DNA of 64,000 nt from Ascaphus truei (GCA_036426205.1 CM071568.1:44081982-44145981); one strand, 5' to 3'; positions 24,201 through 36,320 are shown, counted from the first letter of the stretch. Notes: generated from the sequence alone by a model not told the origin. Numbers and translations: made by a program.

Positions 24201-24259
24201 AGGTTTCTTCTTCAAGTTTACTGTTTTCTTTAATATAGTACACTTGAAGAAGAAACCTA
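24201..24259. repeat. Perfect hairpin TAGGTTTCTTCTTCAAGT
   Basis: TAGGTTTCTTCTTCAAGT is followed after about 23 bases by its exact reverse complement. It abuts the LINE 3' fragment that follows. The CTTGAAGAAGAAACC word resembles the repeat words at 51534 and 61159. Confidence 0.6.
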
Positions 24260-24266
24260 TGACATT

Positions 24267-24485
24267 TCTTTCAAAACTAAAGCTGTCTCACATTTGAAGC
24301 TGGTCTGTAACTGTTACATACGCCCATCATATATATTATCTTTAACTGTGCATTCAATGTCTTGTATATAATGTTCACTTATGTAACTATGTATTTGTCA
24401 TCATAACTCTATGCCCAGGAAATACTTGAAAACAAGAGGTAACTCTCAATGTATTACTTCCTGGTAAAACTTTTTATAAATCTAG
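24267..24485 (+). mobile_element. L2-like LINE 3' fragment
   Basis: Matches only the last coding bases and 3' UTR of the LINE at 4530-7105: CTTTCAAAACTAAAGCTGTC, then TGCCCAGGA..TACTTGAAAAC, then TACTTCCTGGTAAAAC. An extreme 5' truncation. Confidence 0.85.
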
Positions 24486-24489
24486 CCCT

Positions 24490-26850
24490 CTTACCCCCAC
24501 CCTAAGTGAGATTGAGGTGGGTAGGTGTATTTGACTACTTATCAGTGTGCGGCTGTACCTGTTTGGCAACCAGGAGGGCTGAGCTTCCGCCACGGGGAAC
24601 CTGGGGTATATACTTACACTCAGTGCAGCGCCTCCACTGATGAGGGATCCCAACGTGGTGGGAGTGTGCCCTCACCAGAACAACCATACAGTAAATACAC
24701 ATGTAGCCCTGGTAATAAATGGGGCTATAGTTCTATCCTCCTCCTGTGTGTAAACTCTGCTAAGGGCAGATTGCCAGGAGTTGATATGGGTTTTCCCTGC
24801 TTCTGACACTGGGTTGTGTAAGTGAAGGTAGGTCATGTGACCCTGTGTCCAATCAAGAGACGCGGGGGCGGTGCCTACTGGAGGTTACATAAAGCAGTGT
24901 CACTTCCTATTTAGTCTGTCTGCACAAGGTTGGAGTGTGTAGCTAGTGAGTTGGAGAAGAGTGATCAGCTCATGAGTGGAACTGATCCAACCATAGTGTA
25001 GTGAGGTGGACCAGTACCTCTCACCCTGCTTAGGGGGTGAGGGAAGAGTTAGCCCCACTCTGGATGCTCTTGAGCCAGAGTGGTGGCAGGGAAGGACCAT
25101 CACAAAGGAGAACAGTTGGTGGATGGTGCATGAACTGTACTGTCTGCTGCTGTTGCTGCCTTGCTGTGAATAAAGACTGCTGCTTTTAAAAAGGAAGACC
25201 TGTGTGAGACTGGAATCTCTCATCTCTGTGTGGGAACACTCTCTTTTAAGGATTCCACCCCGCATTCCTGGGGCTTACTAAAGATGGAGGCGCTGCACCA
25301 TTGAAACAGAACGAACGCATCCACCCCAGTAACCTGTTCCTGTTATCCCCCATGTCATCGCGGGAGACTCAGGCCCTCCTGTTGCCAGCAGGTATGCACC
25401 ACACAAAGACACGTAGCCAGACCCCAGTACACCTTAGGGGGGGCCGATCTGCGATTGGCCCGGGAAGAGGGGGCTACACACACAATGTGAATAAACAGTA
25501 TTTACTGAGCATGAACGGTAACTTCAATGAAACTCTCTTTGCATAACATCAATACATCATTACTGCATATGAATAACATTGCATCACCCTGAATACATAC
25601 CATCCCTTCAGCCCACATGTCCATCATCACATCACCTCAGTCTCTTTGATAATAATGTGCTTGGGCACTTTATCCCTTGAGTGTCCACAACAATAAGGTG
25701 AGTGTGAGTGTGAGGGATAGCGCTTCCCTGTGTTGGGGCCCGGTAGTGCACTTATTATTATACTACCTCCCTGATCTCTGCTCCTGATCAGGATAATCCT
25801 TGGAACTCAGCAACACCGCACAGTGATCCCACGCCGCACTGCGCTGCTCTCTGCAGGAATGGATACACACGCTGACTCCACAGGGGAGGGATCCCCAGCC
25901 GGAATGATCCTTTACCACAGTCTCTGCTATGGAGTCAGATACTCTTTCTGCACTCAGGCTGCACGGGCATTCAGGCAATGTCCTGCAGCATGTCTCTTCC
26001 TCTCTGAGTATGGTGAAGGAGTCCCTGTCTTAAGGCAGTCCCTATAACATACAGTATTCCTCTACAGTGTCTCAGGGGACTAACTGGGCCCTGGGGATAT
26101 ACCTCTCTATATCCTTGCATGCAGAAGATCTCTTGCTGTAGATTCTGTCTGATCCCAGACTCTGGCAGTTCACCACGTGCAACTGGCACTGGTGATATTA
26201 CATAACACTGTGTAACTTAGAAAGCAACCCTTCTTTGTATGAGGGGCCTTTCCCTGACACAGCCAAAGCCAACTACTCTGGCTGCACTGCACACAACACT
26301 GTTGCAACTTGCTATCCTGCTCAGCTAAAGTGGCAGCCTCCCTATCTGGGGTCTGTCCCTAGCTGCAGTACCTCACTGGTGACTCAGGGCAATCTGGGAC
26401 CTGGGGAGGGTACTCTGGCCTAGTGCATGGGTCCCTGCCCTGCACACCCCTGAGTGACTTCCTTCCTGTCAGCCTGCTAATATCCCTAACTAGATCCTCC
26501 CCTTTACAGGAGGATTCCTCAGCCCTATTGGCTAAGCTAAAACACCTGACGGCCTGCTGCTATGCCTCCTGGGAAGTGTAGTTGCCAAGGAGGCTGCATG
26601 GGCGCCTCCCTAATGGCCGCCCCTCTTGTCCTACCTGCGCCTGCGCTATCCCAATGGCCGCCGCACGACTTCCCTGTGCATGTGCAACCTCTAGAGGGCC
26701 TTCCTGCCTCTCTATCTTCTCCTGTGCTCCATCTGCCACCTCTAAGATGGCCGCCGCACTCGTCCGCACATGCGCGAGCGATCGCGCACGCGCGGTCAAC
26801 TCCAACATGGCTGCGCCCGCCCGGATGCCGGGGACCAGGGCTATATAAAT
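24490..26850. repeat. LTR-like or unclassified repeat blocks
   Basis: Block 24490-25300 has ACATAAAG (about 24888) and AATAAAGACTGCTGC (about 25168), an order that would fit an LTR promoter and polyadenylation site. Block 25400-26850 ends in a GC-rich part with repeated ATGGCCGCCGC / ATGGCTGCGCC words (26610-26820). No gag, pol or paired LTR seen. Short open frames here show no known protein. Confidence 0.3.
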
Positions 26851-26884
26851 AAATTTAAAAAGCTCTGTACACTATTTTCATCTA

Positions 26885-27010
26885 CTTAGAATTCTGATGT
26901 TGGTCCACTAAAAGGTATAATGACCTACAACGAATGTTACCTGAATTGGTCTTTGAATTGCTCCATGAAAGGAATGCATCAGTATGACTCCTTTGAGAAA
27001 GATTAAGATT
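26885..27010 (+). repeat. Fragment of 'TTGGTCCA..AAAAGGTAT' repeat
   Basis: Contains GATGTTGGTCCACTAAAAGG and GACTCCTTTGAGAAAG, resembling the repeat at 51455-51590 and 61080-61245. Confidence 0.3.
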
Positions 27011-27404
27011 GCTACAGTACCACACATTTTTAATGTGCTTCCTCTAAAAAAAATACATTCTTTTCAGCACAAGTTTCTTTGATCACTTCCCACTCAGTAC
27101 TTTTCCTGTCATGCTATTGGAGTCAGATTTGAAATGGCATTGAGCCCTTAACCTCTTTTTGTTTAGTACTTAAGGCAATGGAGCGATTGCATGCTACAAT
27201 TCTTTGCAGCCATGAGTAAATCTAGTCCAAATTCATGAAAGGTCCAATCTCCCCCAAAGAGAGCAAAATATATGCATTTATCAGAGACCTCTCAGACATC
27301 AAAATGTTTTTATTTAATTTTAATAGAGTATTACATATAGATGTGGTTTTCACCTTTTTTTTTTTTTTGGTTAATGAACCCTAGAATTTGATTGTGAAAT
27401 TCTG

Positions 27405-27700
27405 GGGAACACCAACCCTCCCCCCATTCATCTCCCCCCCTCCGACTCCATTTCTCCCCCCCCCCCTACTCCTGCTTCCCCCCCCCCCCATCCCTCTCTC
27501 CGTCCCTCTCTCTCTCTTCCTCCCTCTCACACTAACTCCTCTCTCTGCTCCACCCTTCCTCCCTCATCCCCCCTTTACGCTCTCTCCCTCTCCCCCCTTA
27601 TGATCTCTTCCCCCTTACACTCTCTCTTTTCCCCTTACACACTCCCCTCTCTCTTCTCCCCTTACAATCTCTCTCCCCCTTACACTCTCCCCTTCTCTCT
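27405..27700 (+). repeat. C/T-rich low-complexity tract
   Basis: Runs of C (up to about 12) and CTCTCTC with repeated CCCCTTACACTCTC units. A frame at 27388-27603 encodes only Pro/Leu/Ser and is not a gene. Confidence 0.8.
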
Positions 27701-29379
27701 TGTGAGCATGTGACTTGTGAATGTGTGTACCTCTAGCTATACAGCTGACTCATTTACCTCCATGCATGACCCTCACAATGAGCAATGTCTCCCCAAACCC
27801 ATTACACTACACCTCTATGCTGCGACCACCAAGAATAATGAAAAATATGTAATTATCAAAACGCAATGTAGCAAAATGGGTCCAAAAATGCAGTTAATCT
27901 CTCCTAAGAGGTACTAGGTTTAAATTAGAGCCCAAAGACCGTACTTTAGATTTAATATACGAAAAAGTGGTATAGTGCTTTGTTACACAAAAAAAGAATG
28001 CTACAAATACATACTGTATAATAATGCAGACCGTTTTAAAAAGAATAGGATAAAAACTGAAAATCTAAATATGTTACCAAGTAACAATATCAGATCCTTA
28101 AACGGAGGGCTTGGAGCTGAAGTAAGAGAATCCATGTGTTTTCTGGAAAACACCCTCTATGTTCAATTCCGGTTTTTGATACCAAAATAAATGGCTTTTA
28201 TGCCCCAAAATCTTACTGTTGTCACAGAGGAGGCCCACCGTTTGTGGGTGGGTCTTATCTTACACATCAGTCTCTTGTAACTTTTATGTCGGAGTCATTT
28301 GAGTTGGATAAACATTCTCTTTCCCAGAGTATAAGATACAGTACCATATCATTCTCTTCCTGTCACTCCTAGAATAATATGACCCACATCATTGCATTCG
28401 GACGTTTAGACATGTGTCTCGATAAGGATTCTTTTTAATATTTGAGGGCAAGATAAGTATCTGACCGATGCATCATAAACTTTCCTGTCATTTAATGCGC
28501 CTGACTTCACATGTCACAACGCTATAGTCTTTATTCTTGTCAATTATAACAGATCCGAAATATCTGATATCTTGTAAATCTGTAAGGAGAATAATATTGA
28601 ACTTTTGATCCCCATCAGTCTCTGGTTTAAGGTGGGTCCATAACGTTTTATGATCAGCCATTTGAGGATTTGCCTGTCTGACTTCCTGTTCTCTCTGACT
28701 GTCTCCTCACTGTAACCAGGGTTGTTATCTTTATTTAATTACCCCAATAAACACAGGCCACTTTTAGATAATTACAAAAAGAAAGAAATAGTTATAGTAA
28801 AACTCAAGCTAGCCCTTTGTGTGCTGTATTTGTATCACAACTGCACAGAAAAGGGCGTTAATGTCACAAGTATAACAACCACTGCAGCTGCCTGGAGAGG
28901 CTTTTTAAAAGTGAAGTACCATTTAGGATTAGATGGAACTAATGACCCCGATTTATTTAATACTGGGTGACTGATGCCTTTTTAAATAAAACCAGACAAG
29001 TATTTTGCAATAATTTTTAAAGCAGCAGTTAGTGTAGATCCCCATTTCCTGCATTTTATTTTATTTATTTTAGAGGCACTTTCCAACTTCTTTTCTTATT
29101 TTTATTTTTTTATCCGATGCTTTGTTCAAGTAATACACGCATTTGAAATATTAAACGTTTTGTTTAGCGGTTTAAATGCAGCTCTTCTCAGAGCCCAGTG
29201 CATGCTCCGGGCACAAGATACTAACTTATAAGTTAGACTCATACAGGCTTCTGGGGTGGATTGCTGTTTTAATTTTAAACAGGGAATCTGAATGAATTAT
29301 ATTTGCTTCACCAAAACCACAATGTTCTTCCAGTCATTCATTTATTCTTCCCCCCTGTCTGTGCACCAATTACACAAGT
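27701..29379. other. Apparently single-copy intron sequence
   Basis: No repeat family recognised and no exon. The part 28720-29160 is AT-rich with homeobox-type words (TTTAATTA, AATTACA) and little repeat character, so it is a candidate for conserved non-coding sequence. I cannot test conservation here. Confidence 0.3.
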
Positions 29380-29610
29380 CAGGGGTTCTCAACTCCAGTG
29401 CTCAAGCCCCCCCCCTCCCCCCCAACAGGTCAGGTTTTCATGATATCCCAGCTTCAGTCAAATACTGAGCCTCTGAGCCACCTGTGCTGAAGTAGGGACT
29501 GATTAAGTCATCTGTGCTGAAGCACTGACTGATTGAGCCACCTGTGTTGAGGTACTGTAGGGATATGCTGAAAACCTGACCTGTTGGGGGTTCTTAAGGA
29601 CTACAGTTGA
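29380..29610. mobile_element. hAT-like foldback element, copy 2
   Basis: Begins CAGGGGTTCTCAACTCCAG; folds back through CCAGCTTCAGTC / CTGTGCTGAAGTAGGG arms; ends AGGACTACAGTTG, with the outer right end lost. Confidence 0.7.
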
Positions 29611-30469
29611 CATAAGGGATAAGAAAAAGGATAACGCAGACATTGCGACTGGAAACCAACCTTCATTGTCGGCTTACAATATTTACATATATTTCAAAGG
29701 CAAACTTTAAAAGGATTTAAAAATCTGTATGATGGCTGAAATATTTTTGAAAGGCAATTAAACCTATCGCTGCTATTAGTTTCCCTTTGATTGTATGTGG
29801 TGGTGCACTTGAGTGATTTGTTTCACACCCCCTTTATTTAAACATTTAAGCCTGTACTTCATACTGTGTGTGCCCTGCAATTTGCTGTGGTAATATAGCA
29901 ACTTCAAACTTGTTTCAATTCAGTTTCAGAAATATCCTAACACTGGCATTTAAACATAGTACTGCACTCAACATCTGCTGCCACTTGGCCAATCAGATTA
30001 TTACATGTGATCCCTGGTGACATTTGTAATGGGCTCTGATAGGCGATAGTGATGACTCCGTTCATAGGAGAAAGAACGGCCTGTAGATTAACCCTGCTTC
30101 CCCAGCTGCTTTCCTCTGGCGCATGGATACATTGGCCTGTGTCAATTTGTTGATTAGATTTGTTAATGGAACAAACCATTATTGTTGACCTGCAGTGTTA
30201 TCGACAGTTCTTTGACAGGAATTCATTCAGGAGACCGATTAGGTTAAATGGTCTTCGATTTATTTAACCTAACAGGCTCTTTAACCCTTATGCTGCCTCA
30301 CGGGCTTGCAACACATTGCTTACCCGTCGGCAGCTGGGTTAAAGGTGTAGCACAGAGGACTTATGGATTCACAAGCTTAAGTATTGCTGAAATAGCATAT
30401 TAGTAATAAGGTAAGAGCATCCATATGTATCTGTGTTCCCATGATGGGGTATGTAAGAGACGAGTGCAA
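29611..30469. other. Non-coding intron sequence
   Basis: No gene. A short hairpin, TAGGTTAAAT..ATTTAACCTA, lies at about 30239-30271. Confidence 0.4.
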
Positions 30470-31480
30470 AGTTATAACCAGGGAGATATAGATTTGGGGG
30501 AAATAAACATTGGCTTTTATTTCGCCCGTAGATTCAAAATGGCAGGGCTTTAAGGCAGAATACAAATAAACTAACAGCCTATCCCTTTGTAAGGGCTATC
30601 TCACACTTCCCAGTTCCTATCTGCAGGGCTGGGAGGATAGGCCACTTACCAACCTCTGACCCAAAGTTCAAAGAAGTACCGGTTATTAGGGGGCTCTGTA
30701 CATCAGTCCGGGTCTGGGTTGGTGTCCATGGGATGCACCCTCTGGCAGGTTCCAGGGACTGCTGTGTCTTGGAATAAAGCGTCTGGTTTCTTAGGCTAAG
30801 GCCCCGCTCCCTCAGTCAGCGCGCCCGCACTGCAGACAGGCGGGGCGCTGACAGACACAGACCGTGGTCTGTAGGGAGCTGGGAGCCGGAGTGGGAGGGA
30901 GGTGGGAGTGGGAGGGAGGGGGGCGAGATCTGGTCGTGGTGCCGTCCACACCCCCACACACATACACACACACACGCACACACACATACATATACACACA
31001 CATATACACATACATACACACACACATACATGCACACTCACACACTTTAACCCGAAGCTCCTTCCCTGCTCCCGCCCAAGGCGCCTCCCATCTAGCTCCT
31101 TCCCTCCCCTCCTCCCCATTGGCTGACTCGCGTACCACGTGACAGCGCCGAAATTCTCAAGATTCTTGCAGCATCGGCCGGCTGACGCGTCACAGTACGT
31201 AGTCAGCCCTGCCGGAAGGAGGCAGAGGGGGCAGGGACCATTCGGACAGGGGTCTGGTGGTTCGCGGCCGCTCACCCCACCGGCCGCAGCGGGTTCGCAG
31301 CCTTAGGATCTCTTTATGGCAGCACCAACTTCCTTAGTGCTTGAGAGATCACCCGCAGTTTACACAGGAGGCTTTTCTACCTAGTGAGTTGGAGACTGGC
31401 TAATTGTCTGTAGCTGCAATTAACCAGCTCCATGCTGAACTCATCAGTCAGATCCAGGCTTTCTATTTGGAACCCTTTTA
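30470..31480. repeat. Unclassified repeat split by PIF-like MITE
   Basis: Sequence on both sides of 30791-31305 has the look of an LTR or other retroelement (AAATAAACATTGGC, GGAATAAAGCG, ACAGGAGGCTTTTC). Only the nested MITE is well supported. Confidence 0.25.
30794..31302. mobile_element. PIF/Harbinger-like GC-rich MITE (509 bp)
   Basis: Ends GGCTAAGGCCCCGCT and (reverse) GGCTGCGAACCCGCT match at 11 of 15 positions; TTA flanks both sides (30791-30793, 31303-31305). It contains a (CA)n/(CACATA)n microsatellite at about 30951-31047. The right half matches the element at 1-323, and the TIR matches 63289-63638. Frames inside (e.g. 30796-31275 minus) are CpG and CA-repeat artefacts. Confidence 0.75.
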
Positions 31481-33599
31481 GACAGGGCCGTGTCACAGGG
31501 TAATGTAACTTTCAGTTCCTAGCAAGAAAAACAGAACATTGGCAAACTAGCAGCAAATTCCAAAGTACACGGGTAATACGAAGTTCATAGGGAGCTAGAG
31601 ATTGCTACATCTTCAGGGGCCCCATGACGTAGTGGCTAGTCATGCCCAAATAGTGCTTTCCCCCCCCCATCTTTGATCACATCCAGCATTCTCATGGAGT
31701 GCAGGACGCGATGTGAAGTATAGAGAGATGGAAGAGGAGGACTCTGGGTAAAGGACCGCCACCGTTACATGGCCATTTTCAAAAGCGGCCACGTGACCAC
31801 GTTGTCCCCTTACAACACTCAAAGGGTTAAGATTGTAGATAGAATCAAAACCTCCATGTGGATCAGCTGCTTTATGAAAGCAAATGAATAGCCCTCTTCT
31901 TTGTTGGGCTAGTAGCTGTGTTGAAATAAATAAGCACCTCAAATAATTGGGTAACGGTAACCCATTCAGAAAATTTGAAAATTAAGCAAGAGAAATGAGA
32001 ATGAAACCCGAAATACAGAGATGACCATCCTTTAGTTTCTGTTTTACATTGGATGTTTATACAGCAGGAAAAAATGGCATGCAGAGTTGTGTGCAGTTTT
32101 TAGGACAAGTCTGGGGTATCATTTTTTTTGTTCACAATGTAACCATCCATAGTCAATGAACATATATTGAACAAGTTATCATCTGGTCAATTCATTGAAG
32201 CTACATTTATTTCTATATACTTGGTCTTCATGGTAACTAAATTATGAGTTTATACTAAGACTTCTGAGGATAATAGTTTTTTTTAGAGTTGGCATGGATA
32301 TTTACTTTAGCTCAGTCTTTTGTAGACTAGATGTAGAAAGACTATATGAATAGGTGTAGTTCATACATATAATGCTTGTCTTCAGGGTAACCAATGTATG
32401 ATACGGGTATGTGGCCATGGAATGAATAAATCAGGCCTGGGAGCCTTTGGAAGACATACAGATACTCATTGGTATTTTACCTTTGCTGTACGTTAAATAC
32501 AAAATGACTTCTCTTTTTCAAGGCTAAAAAGCTCTTTACCCTCATCCCTCCATACAGTACTTCCCTGATGTTTTAATTGATTTTCCACTCTTTGGCCTTC
32601 CCCTCCCCTATCTTGGTGCAGGGGCATTTAAATAGCAGGAAAATATTAATGACCACACCACTCTGTAATAACATCGGCTTGGTTTCTGTAATATGCACAA
32701 GATGTCTAATTCATATAAGGTTATTGCACAGAGTATCTCACTATGTTATTTGATTGATATTTGGTCAAACATTCCTTTCCACCTACTGTACTATATGTTG
32801 TGATTTCATATTTCATGCTCAAATCTTTGTATCGTTTATATACAGTACACTGCGTCTGTGATTTAAATTTGTCTGTATCACCCTATTAGACTGTGCGGGT
32901 TGAAGCATTGTGCCACTCAAGTCGGGACAGATAAGAGTGCAACTCTATCTGAGATCTATAAGTATATCGTTGACAAGTATGAATTCTACAAACAAACACC
33001 AAACCGAGAATGGTGGAGGGCATTCTTTTAGGCACAACTTACGCATAAATGTTTGCTTTATTAGAACATCTCCGCGTACCGGCAAAAGGGGCGGGTGCTG
33101 GGCACATTGAGGCTAAAGTAGATGTTTAGCGGCTTCAATTAAGTTTAGCTTATATTCTAGATTGTACAGAACAATTTTTAAAGTAAGCAAAACAACATAA
33201 AAGCTAATGATATCTTGTACATTCAATAAACTTGGGTAGTTAATTATAATCCTAAAAATACAGCAGTTGTGGCCTAAACTATCTCTAATAAGTCTAGGTC
33301 GGCGGAGAAAATCAGAACAAAAACATTGGTTTATGTGCTCATTGCTTAGCTTTGAATTTTTATATTGATTCCTTCATTTCCCCTGTGAGTTGTAGAGTTA
33401 TTTCAGGAGGCAGCAGCTGTCCCTCATGTATTATATGTGTCCCTTATGTGGTAGCCTTGCATCCTTAGACCTAATAGTGCAAATACTTGTATAAATATAG
33501 TCAATGCAGCTTTAACCTTAAGGGCCTCCTGCATTTTACTGTGAAATGTGTTGCAGACATCTACAGTGCTGAATGAATTAATGTCCCCCGCTTATACAT
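31481..33599. other. Non-coding intron sequence, mostly unique
   Basis: No coding exon, RNA gene or classified repeat seen in about 2.1 kb, so this stretch is notably repeat-poor for the intron. Confidence 0.4.
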
Positions 33600-33843
33600 A
33601 CAGCAGACGCACTTACCAGAATTCTCTCCTACTGTCTCTGTACTTTCTTCCTACCTACCAATTAGATTGTAAGCTCATCGGAGCAGGGACTCCTCTTCCT
33701 TAATGTTACTTTTATGTCTGAAGCACTTATTCTCATGACCTGTTATTTATATTATTTGTTATTTATATGATTACCCTGTGTATTACTACTGTGAAGCGCT
33801 ATGTACATTAATGGCGCTATATAAATAAAGACATACAATACAA
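33600..33843 (+). repeat. SINE/CR1-tail-like repeat ahead of ncald exon 2
   Basis: Contains AGATTGTAAGCTCATCGGAG, TGTTATTTATA..TTATTTATATGATTACC and the tail GAAGCGCTATGTACATTAAT..GCGCTATATAAATAAAG. The same tail, inverted and split by a Tc1 element, is at 58940-60640. It ends about 75 bases before the exon 2 acceptor. Confidence 0.75.
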
Positions 33844-33916
33844 TGGCATCTTGCTAAAGATAGACTACATCCATGTGTAATTCCAGCAATGTACTCTTTG
33901 TCTCATCACCACTTAG

Positions 33917-34057
<141 letters not shown>

Positions 34058-34127
34058 TAGCTCAATTAGAAAGTAGTGAATTTACGTGACTGAGACCCAG
34101 ACTCGCTAAACTCTGTTAGGTCATTTA

Positions 34128-34522
34128 AAGGAGAACTCCTGGCGACACATTATTATTATTAAATAAGATTGAAGCAGGGGGTCTCCGGAGCTCAAGTGCC
34201 TTAATTTCCGCTCTGGGGACCCCATGCTTCCGGAGATACTTACCTCCAAAGGTGCTGCTGGTATCTTGGCCCACGTCACACGTAAGCTTTAAACTGCGCA
34301 AGTAGGAAGCTGTAAAGTGATTACATCACGGCTTCCTATTGGCCCACAAGACACAGGACATTTAAGACGCCATTTCGATAACCCCAACTAACCCCATCTG
34401 TGCTGCTACCAACAGCCCTTTTGGAGGTAAGTATGTCGGGAAACTGGGGGTCTCTGGAGCTGAAATTAACGTGGCTCAGTTCCGGAGACTCCCAGCTTCA
34501 AACATTGCCAGGAGTGCCTCTT
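34128..34522. mobile_element. TA-target foldback element (395 bp) in intron 2
   Basis: Ends AAGGAGAACTCCTGG and (reverse) AAGAGGCACTCCTGG, flanked by TA (34126-34127, 34523-34524). The arms continue inward through TCTCCGGAGCT / AGCTCCAGAGA and ATACTTACCTCCAAA. Starts about 105 bases after the exon 2 donor. Confidence 0.7.
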
Positions 34523-34636
34523 TATGGTAGACTTAACCTCAGCTAATGTAACGTTAATGATTAAGCTGTACTCCATAAAGAAAGTATCGTAAAATGAACT
34601 TATGTTAACGTCACGTTAAAAGCCTATCATTATATA

Positions 34637-34967
34637 CAGGCATACCCCGGTTTAAGGACACTCACTTTAAGTACACTCGCGAGTAAGTACATATCGCTCA
34701 ATAGGCAAACGGTAGCTCACGCATGCGCCTGTCAGCACGCCCTGAACAGCAATACCGGCTCCCTACCTGTACCAAAGCTGTGCGCAAGCGGGGAGACTAA
34801 AGAGCCTGTTACACATGCGTTATTTACATCAGTTATGCACGTATATGACGGTTGCAGTACAGTACATGCATTGATAAGTGGAAAAAGGTAGTGCTTCATT
34901 TTAAGTACATTTTCACTTTACATACATGCTCCGGTCCTATTGCGTATGTTAATGCGGGGTATGCCTG
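34637..34967. mobile_element. pogo/Tigger-like MITE, copy 2
   Basis: 331 bases with the same CAGGCATACCCCGG...GGGGTATGCCTG ends as 7591-7921, flanked by TA (34635-34636, 34968-34969). Identity to copy 1 is high by eye, so the family was active fairly recently. It sits within CGTTAAC-rich repeat sequence (34525-35170). Confidence 0.85.
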
Positions 34968-35169
34968 TACAATGGAGGTTAGGGAAAATGACATGCAAGT
35001 GAGCCACTAACATAAGAATACCCTACTCACGAAGCTCCGTTAATGTTACAGCAAAAAAAATAATGTTAAAATTACTGTATTTAAGTCATGTGTTGTTTCT
35101 CCCATCCAGGCATAGGGTAAAAGCAGTATGCAAAGGCCCTATTTCAATGCCTGGATGAGAGTAACAGCA

Positions 35170-36018
35170 GGTTGTTGGTATGACTTGCATATGTAGTGTT
35201 ATTTCTCTGCATTATTTTTTGTAACCAGTTTGCATAACAGAACTATGAAAATTGTTGTTTTTACAAAACATGCGATCTTGGGGCTTTTTTGACAAACTGA
35301 TCGGATTGGTAGAGCCAGAGTGAACCCGCTTCTAATAAAGCCTTTTAGACAGGGATTGGACGCGCAAGAAGGGCTTACAGAATACCAAAGCATGCCAAGC
35401 CTTTTCTAAAGAGCACTTTAGAAGCAGATTGTCGCATTTCGGAGCTACGAGAATAGGCCCCTAAGACTTAAATAAACTTATTTGAAGATAATGTACTGAT
35501 CCCGATAAAACGTGACATTAACTATGCTAGTGCTGCCGTTATTTTTGCATAAATACGGTGAGTACTGTACACTGGTAACCTAAGGGGAAATAACATCCTG
35601 ATTTAGGTTAAGTTACATTATTTAAAAAAGTAGTTAGTGATTAATGCGCTCCAGCGCTGGATCCATATCATTCAGATAATGCAAGTAGATATACAGGATT
35701 GGGGCTAGAGAGATTAATGAAGATGTAAAGTCCGCTGTAGGGCCAAATGATCCCTGAAGATAAGGCTGTTGGTAAAGCCCCCATATATTCCTCGTAGGGA
35801 TGGTTCCTGGACTCACAATGTAACACAATGATCAAAATAAAGTCAAAGATACTCACATATTGCCCCAGTCCGAATGTCCTGAGTGGCATGCAGCCGAGTA
35901 TTATTGCTGGTACAATGTTGAGAAAGAAGAACTGGCGCACAGCCAAAGGACTGGGGCACCAAAAAATAGCTGAAGAATAATCCTTTATTAATCCATAAGA
36001 CAAACGGAGGTGAGCACC
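35170..36018. other. Intron sequence upstream of hammerhead-like motif
   Basis: 35640-36018 is continuous with the motif at 36019-36060 and probably the same element: on minus it reads, after the motif, GGATTAATAAAGGATTATTC and a long unique-looking tail. Just before this block, a hairpin CATCCAGGCAT..ATGCCTGGATG spans about 35105-35158. Confidence 0.35.
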
Positions 36019-36060
36019 CTCCTACGCGTTTCGTGTATGGAAATACACTTTATCAAGGAG
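36019..36060 (-). other. Hammerhead-like structured motif, copy A
   Basis: Minus strand: CTCC, TTGATAAA, hairpin GTGTA-TTTCCA-TACAC, GAAAC, then stem-III-like ACGCGT, A, GGAG. Stem I (CTCC/GGAG) and stem II (GTGTA/TACAC) pair perfectly. The order CUGAUGA / stem II / GAAA / short stem III / UH / stem I is that of a type I hammerhead ribozyme. Deviations: U for C3, A for G8 and one extra A before stem II, so catalysis is doubtful. Confidence 0.45.
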
Positions 36061-36320
36061 TCACATTATTTGCCTGATTTCCAGAGTTTTTGCGAGTCTG
36101 GGCCTGAAAACGTAACAAGAAGTGCAGGTCAAAGCGGGATTATGTGAAATATTCGCCACAGGGAAAGCTTACACCAAGATTCATGTAGGCAGTTATTCAT
36201 TGTTACATGTATAGTTAGAACTTTGTAAATGCATTTCAAATAAAAAATACTACTTATGAGCACAGCCCTGCCTTTCCCCATTACCTCTCAGCATTCAATG
36301 ATTCCACTGCAGCCAGGGAT

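Noticed and set aside
24490..26850. Complete endogenous retrovirus or LTR retrotransposon
   Set aside because: TATA-like and AATAAA words fit an LTR, but no gag/pol, no second LTR and no primer-binding site were found; kept only as unclassified repeat.
30796..31275. 159-codon minus-strand frame
   Set aside because: Spans a CA repeat and GC-rich MITE; Cys/Val run is translation of (TG)n.
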